Below are positions 60,190 to 64,000 of a DNA stretch of 64,000 nucleotides, piece after piece. Within the stretch, counting starts at the first letter, position 1. The number at the start of each line of letters is the position of its first letter. Below the pieces are notes generated by a model, which worked only from the letters and a program-made list of their open reading frames with translations, did not search any database and had not been told where the DNA came from. The DNA comes from Erwinia sp. SLM-02 (GTDB lineage: Bacteria > Pseudomonadota > Gammaproteobacteria > Enterobacterales > Enterobacteriaceae). The translations under genes and the position numbers were made by a program. The stretch covers positions 1,612,001-1,676,000 of the forward strand of contig NZ_JAQISN010000001.1 of NCBI RefSeq assembly GCF_037450285.1. Reading direction: 5' to 3'.

Positions 60190-60531
60190 TCAGGCGTGAG
60201 CGGCAATCTGAACCTGGCGGCGCCATGCGCCCGGCGACTGACCAAACTGACGTTTGAAGCTGCGGTTAAACGACTGCTGCGAATCAAAACCAAAGCTGAT
60301 GGCGACATCCAGAATCGGCTCACCGCCCCTGGCGAGGCGTTCAGCGGATTTTTTCAGGCGACGTTCACGAATATACTCACCCAGCGCATAGCCGGTGTGC
60401 TGCTTAAACATCCGCTGTAAGTGCCACTTCGAATAGCCCGCACGGTCGGCAACGGTGTCTAAATCCATCTTCCCTTCAATGTGGGTATCGATCCACTTTA
60501 CAAGATCGTTAATAAAGTCATCATGGCTCAT
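60190..60531 (-). CDS. MarA/SoxS/RamA-like AraC-family activator
   Basis: A 113-residue single-domain AraC protein: MSHDDFINDLVKWIDTHIEG is SoxS-like, with HTHs DTVADRAGYSKWHLQRMF and DVAISFGFDSQQSFNRSF. No soxR gene is next to it, so I do not name it soxS. It is convergent with the sulfur permease gene. Targets would be marbox promoters of efflux and stress genes, perhaps including the RND operon at 16.8 kb. Confidence 0.88.
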   Translation of the reverse strand: MSHDDFINDLVKWIDTHIEGKMDLDTVADRAGYSKWHLQRMFKQHTGYALGEYIRERRLKKSAERLARGGEPILDVAISFGFDSQQSFNRSFKRQFGQSPGAWRRQVQIAAHA

Positions 60532-60542
60532 CGGTCTTCCCC

Positions 60543-60568
60543 TGATGTTGTTAAATTTGATGTTGTTA
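60543..60568. repeat. Direct repeat of TGATGTTGTTA upstream of the MarA-like gene
   Basis: Two exact 11-bp copies (60543-60553 and 60558-60568), one and a half helical turns apart, just upstream of the start. A regulator binding site is possible. Confidence 0.4.
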
Positions 60569-60805
60569 TCAACCTGAAAGTGCCGCGACCCGATCCTCGC
60601 CTGGAGTAAAAGGTAACTTTGATAAGTGCACTTAACAACGGTAAGACAACGCCGTTTTTAATGCAAGTTTTATTGTTGCATTAAATGCTGTTTGAATCGT
60701 ACTTCGTCCATAACAGGCGACAGCAAACGGGGAGAACTTAAATCAGCGGACGTGATTAACCCGCAGCGATAAAGGCCTGCGGGAGAAAATGTCTGAGAGG
60801 GTCAA

Positions 60806-61261
60806 TCAGGATGCGCAGCGCGCTTCGTCGTCGGGCCAGTTACGCTGCATAATTTCACGCAGCGCATCGGCAACGGTCCGTCGGGCCAGCACGTCAAGGG
60901 ACGCCTGCTCGGCCTCTTTCGCCAGCTCTTTGAAGAAGCGGCAGGCGTTGGCGCTGATGACGCAGCTGGGCGGCACTTCCGGCCGGCAGGCCATCAGCGG
61001 TTTATCATCGGTCACCGAGGTGTAAATCTCACACAGGGTGATCTGCTCTGCCGGGCGGCCCAGTCTAATGGTGCCACAGCGGCCCAGCGTGGAAACAATA
61101 ATACCGTCGCGGGTCAGCGGCACCATCAGTTTACGCACGAAACTCGGGTTGGCGTCGAGGCCATCGGCGAGAATCTTGCTGGTGCAGCGCTTATCCTCGC
61201 TATCCGCCTTGGCAATACACAGCACCATTTGCAGGGCGGTAGGAAAACGATTATCAAGCAT
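60806..61261 (-). CDS. Rrf2-family transcriptional regulator
   Basis: A 151-residue Rrf2 protein: winged HTH (SKILADGLDANPSFVRKLMVPL) and a C-terminal segment with three Cys (MACRPEVPPSCVISANACRF) in the region that holds the Fe-S cluster in IscR/NsrR. The spacing is C-x7-C-x6-C, wider than in IscR, so cluster binding is only possible. It likely senses redox or nitrosative stress. No obvious target gene is adjacent. Confidence 0.87.
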   Translation of the reverse strand: MLDNRFPTALQMVLCIAKADSEDKRCTSKILADGLDANPSFVRKLMVPLTRDGIIVSTLGRCGTIRLGRPAEQITLCEIYTSVTDDKPLMACRPEVPPSCVISANACRFFKELAKEAEQASLDVLARRTVADALREIMQRNWPDDEARCAS

Positions 61262-61472
61262 GATGTGATCCTGGCTTTTTGCCGTCCATCTGCGGATGAA
61301 ACACTGAATTAAAAAGCATTAAAAATCAGTTAACTATAAAATACATCAGGCTAATAATATAACAAACATAGTTACACTTTTGAAGCCACGCACTAAGCAG
61401 TACGGGCTATTGATTCTATCATAATGATTTGACGGGGAATATTGTCGGGGCGCCGAACAGCACCCCGTTATA

Positions 61473-62345
61473 TCAGGCCTTGTTTTCCTGTAAATACCGA
61501 TAAATTACCGAGAGATCTTTTTCACCGTAGCCCGCATCCACCGCTTTCTGCCACAGGGCCGCGATCGTTTCCAGTCCCGGCATGGCGGTATCACCGGCGG
61601 CCTCAAGCGCCAGCCGCGCATCCTTCAGCGCCCAGGTCAGGTGCATCTGAGGGGGATACTCGCCCCCGGAAATCATCGCCAGTTTGCCTTTCACATAGGG
61701 TGCCGCCAGCGGACCGCCGTCCAGCACCTGCCAGAAATCCTCCGGCGAAAAGCCCAGCCGTTCGGCCAGACGGGTACTCTCCGCCAGGCCTTCGACCATC
61801 GAGACCAGCCACGCGTTGGCTACCAGCTTCATTTTTGAACCGGCACCGGCCTCGCCCAGCCATTTCGCCCCTTTGGAGATCGCGGCAAACACCGGTTCAA
61901 TCGCCGCCGCTCGCTGGCGATCGCCGCTGGCGAGGATCAGGATTTGCGCATTTTCCGCCGGCGCTTTGGTACCGGAAACCGGCGCGTCAATAAACACCGC
62001 ATCCGGCCGCTGCTGATTAAAGGTGGCGATCAGCTGCTCCGTAGCCGCAATGCCAATGGTCCCCATCTGGCAGACCACCGCGCCCTGCTTCAGCTGCGGT
62101 AACACATCGTTAAGCACGGCCAGGGTCGTTTCGCCGTCGGACAGCATGGCAATCACCACGTCGGCGGAGGCTACCGCCTGCCCGGCGCTGTCGCTAAGCG
62201 TTAATCCCGCCGCCAGCAAATCCTCGCCGCGCGCCCGGGTTCTGTTCCAGCCAGAAACGGTAAAATCATTTTTGAGCAGGTTGGCGGCAAAAGCGTGCCC
62301 CATTGCGCCAAGACCCAGCACGGCAACCGTTGGACGTTGATTCAT
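61473..62345 (-). CDS. NAD-dependent beta-hydroxyacid dehydrogenase (HIBADH family)
   Basis: A 290-residue enzyme. The N-terminal Rossmann motif is VAVLGLGAMGHAFAANL, followed by the conserved DAPVSGTKAPAE, the catalytic Lys in GSKMKLVANAW and the C-terminal LTWALKDARLALE. It oxidises or reduces a small 3-hydroxy acid; the substrate is unknown. It stands alone, with about 210 bp on the 3' side. Confidence 0.9.
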   Translation of the reverse strand: MNQRPTVAVLGLGAMGHAFAANLLKNDFTVSGWNRTRARGEDLLAAGLTLSDSAGQAVASADVVIAMLSDGETTLAVLNDVLPQLKQGAVVCQMGTIGIAATEQLIATFNQQRPDAVFIDAPVSGTKAPAENAQILILASGDRQRAAAIEPVFAAISKGAKWLGEAGAGSKMKLVANAWLVSMVEGLAESTRLAERLGFSPEDFWQVLDGGPLAAPYVKGKLAMISGGEYPPQMHLTWALKDARLALEAAGDTAMPGLETIAALWQKAVDAGYGEKDLSVIYRYLQENKA

Positions 62346-62528
62346 CAGTGTGACTCCCTGTTAAATGAAAACGGCGACATGAAGCATGTCGCCTGACCCG
62401 TCCAGGGTAACGCAAAATAACGGGGAATGGGGACTTTTCTGCGGAATATGGCGACCCGATCTTCAGGTATTTTCTGCTAACCCGGGTAACTCAGTCGTTA
62501 TCCGTCTTTTTCTGCTGAAGCGGGCGAG

Positions 62529-63383
62529 TCAGTCAGTAATGCTGCGCAGCGCCTCGGCGCTCTCCTCATCGTTCGGAATATAGACCAGCAGGCGATCGCC
62601 GTTGCGCGGTGCCGACCACCAGTTGTTTTGCCTGAGCGTCATCATGCCCACTTTCGGATGATAAAAACGCTTAACCTGATTATCAATCGCGCGAATTTCA
62701 TAGCGCGGCCAGAGGTCGCGAAACTCCTCAGACTCCGCCATCAGCCGGTCCAGCAGCGCCTGCCAGCGGGGATCGTCAAGATGATCCGCCATCTGGGTAC
62801 GAAACAGCGCCACCATATGCGGCATCAGAATATCCTGATCGGCGATCGCCGCACGCCACTGGGGATGGGTAAACGCCAGCAGAATACAGTTGCGATCGCC
62901 CTGCGGAATGGTTTCCAGTTCCACATTCATCAGACGGCACCACGCCGGGTTATAGCCGATGATATCGAAGTGCGCCGACTGGATTATCGCCGGTAAGGGA
63001 TTCAGGCTGTCCAGCAGGATCTGCCCGTGGCTGGAAACGGTGGCGCAGGTTTTCGCCGCGACCGAGGCGGGTGACGCGTGCCCGGCCAGCTGAAACAGGT
63101 GCTGCGTTTCCGTTTCGTTACACTGTAACGCGGTAGCGATCGCCGACAGCGTTCTGGCCGAGACGTTGATCTCCCGCCCCTGCTCCAGCCAGGTATACCA
63201 GGTGACGCCGACGTCGGCCAGCTGGGCCACCTCTTCCCGCCGCAGGCCCGGCGTTCTGCGCGGGCGATGGTGCGGCATGCCCAGACGCACCGGGTCGAGA
63301 TTTTCGCGACGGCTGCGCAGGAAAGTGGCCAGCAGCTGGCGGTTTTTGTGTGTCGTGCTGGCGGGAAGCGGGATCTCACTCAC
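62529..63383 (-). CDS. HTH regulator with MmyB-like ligand-binding domain
   Basis: A 284-residue protein. The N-terminal Xre-type HTH (RTPGLRREEVAQLADVGVTWYTWLEQGR) is followed by the MmyB-like domain (about 115-280), which in relatives binds a small lipophilic ligand. It is divergent from the DHA2 MFS gene across about 115 bp; this pair is common, and the regulator likely represses the exporter. Confidence 0.88.
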   Translation of the reverse strand: MSEIPLPASTTHKNRQLLATFLRSRRENLDPVRLGMPHHRPRRTPGLRREEVAQLADVGVTWYTWLEQGREINVSARTLSAIATALQCNETETQHLFQLAGHASPASVAAKTCATVSSHGQILLDSLNPLPAIIQSAHFDIIGYNPAWCRLMNVELETIPQGDRNCILLAFTHPQWRAAIADQDILMPHMVALFRTQMADHLDDPRWQALLDRLMAESEEFRDLWPRYEIRAIDNQVKRFYHPKVGMMTLRQNNWWSAPRNGDRLLVYIPNDEESAEALRSITD

Positions 63384-63498
63384 GGGCTTTCTCCTCGTTG
63401 ACGGGTAGCGCCAGTACTATGATAAGCAGGATCTGGTACCCGTTTAAATTTTCCCTGATGCTATGCCCGGTCACTGATTAACACAAGGGTTATGCAAG

Positions 63499-64000
63499 AT
63501 GAAAAGCGGGATTGATGCCACCACGCTGGGGCAAAGCGGCCTGATCGTACTGCTGGCGGGTCAGCTGTTGCCGATGATTGATTTTTCCATAGTAAACGTG
63601 GCGCTGGATGCGATGTCCGCCACCCTGCATGCCAGCCCCATCCAGCTTGAACTGATCGTCGCGGTTTACGGCATCGCCTTTGCCGTCAGCCTGGCGATGG
63701 GCGGCCGTCTGGGGGATAACCTGGGACGTCGCCGGGTGTTCAGCTACGGCGTGCTGCTGTTCGGCATCGCCTCGCTGGTTTGCGGCATGGCCCCCAACGT
63801 CTGGACGCTGCTGCTGGCGCGCGCCCTGCAGGGGATCGGTGCTGCGCTGATCGTGCCGCAAATCCTCGCCACGCTGCACGTTACCCTGCACGGGCGCGAG
63901 CATTCACGAGCGCTGGGCCTGTACGGCGGGATTGGGGGCATGGCCTTTATTATCGGCCAGGTTCTGGGGGGATTTCTGATCAATGCCAATCCCGGCGGAT
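63499..64000 (+). CDS. DHA2-type (14-helix) MFS exporter, 5' part
   Basis: The first 167 residues read MKSGIDATTLGQSGLIVLLA, with LPMIDFSIVNVALD in helix 1 and GGRLGDNLGRRRVFSYG in loop 2-3, both typical of DHA2 drug exporters. The gene continues past the window. It is probably controlled by the MmyB-type regulator beside it. Confidence 0.85.
   Translation, partial: MKSGIDATTLGQSGLIVLLAGQLLPMIDFSIVNVALDAMSATLHASPIQLELIVAVYGIAFAVSLAMGGRLGDNLGRRRVFSYGVLLFGIASLVCGMAPNVWTLLLARALQGIGAALIVPQILATLHVTLHGREHSRALGLYGGIGGMAFIIGQVLGGFLINANPGG

Overview
The window looks like the chromosome of a gamma-proteobacterial enteric, most likely Erwiniaceae (Erwinia/Pantoea type). The basis is the GC-rich, densely packed gene content and enterobacterial families (SpeF/PotE, YncE-like, MarA/SoxS family, Mqo, CynT-like, VF530). 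The genus call is inference. No rRNA, tRNA or CRISPR array was seen.

Left edge (1-4120): the main anomaly. A near-perfect chromosome dimer resolution site (dif, 433-460, one mismatch to the E. coli site as I know it) is followed 5 bp later by an ISNCY/IS1202-like insertion sequence (466-2014). Next comes an AT-rich gene for a TIR-like (PF10137-type) predicted nucleotide-binding protein of the kind used as anti-phage effectors, then a second, degenerate Xer site (3350-3382). A second, truncated IS of the same type sits in exactly the same position relative to that site. I read this as a Xer-flanked module carrying a candidate defence gene, integrated at the replication terminus. Eight copies of the FtsK orienting octamer seen by eye on the dif-distal side all point toward the dif, which supports its identity.

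4.2-22.4 kb: transporter/regulator pairs (LysR with a paired DUF606/YdcZ transporter; IclR with an MFS; MarR with an EamA exporter), an ABC-F ATPase, a nitroreductase, then a RamA/MarA-like activator in front of an AcrAB-type RND pump and a Bcr/CflA MFS pump.

22.8-28.8 kb: ornithine decarboxylase/antiporter operon speF-potE. It has a consensus sigma-54 promoter, with a divergent PAS/AAA+/Fis enhancer-binding protein next door, and then a beta-carbonic anhydrase.

28.9-44.8 kb: Fur-box-linked YncE-like lipoprotein, Gate-domain membrane protein, HAD phosphatase, B3/4-domain protein, aldB-adhP-like operon with its own sigma-54 promoter and AcoR-like activator, RES/Xre toxin-antitoxin pair, malate:quinone oxidoreductase, a repeat-rich lipoprotein, VF530, a barnase/barstar-like pair, an orphan sugar-binding protein and a methyltransferase.

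44.9-50.6 kb: accessory-looking stretch with small proteins, an ABM-ACT-ArsR operon, a TonB-C lipoprotein with a Fur box, a GNAT, a phosphoethanolamine-transferase-like protein and two tiny membrane proteins.

50.6-64 kb: AEC and AI-2E transporters, then a compact sulfur-acquisition locus (MetNIQ-like importer, 2OG-Fe(II)/IPNS-like oxygenase, cysteine-synthase-like enzyme, Ssu/Tau-like ABC importer split over a divergent promoter). It ends with a MarA/SoxS-like regulator, an Rrf2 regulator, a beta-hydroxyacid dehydrogenase and an MmyB-type regulator divergent from a DHA2 MFS gene cut by the window edge.
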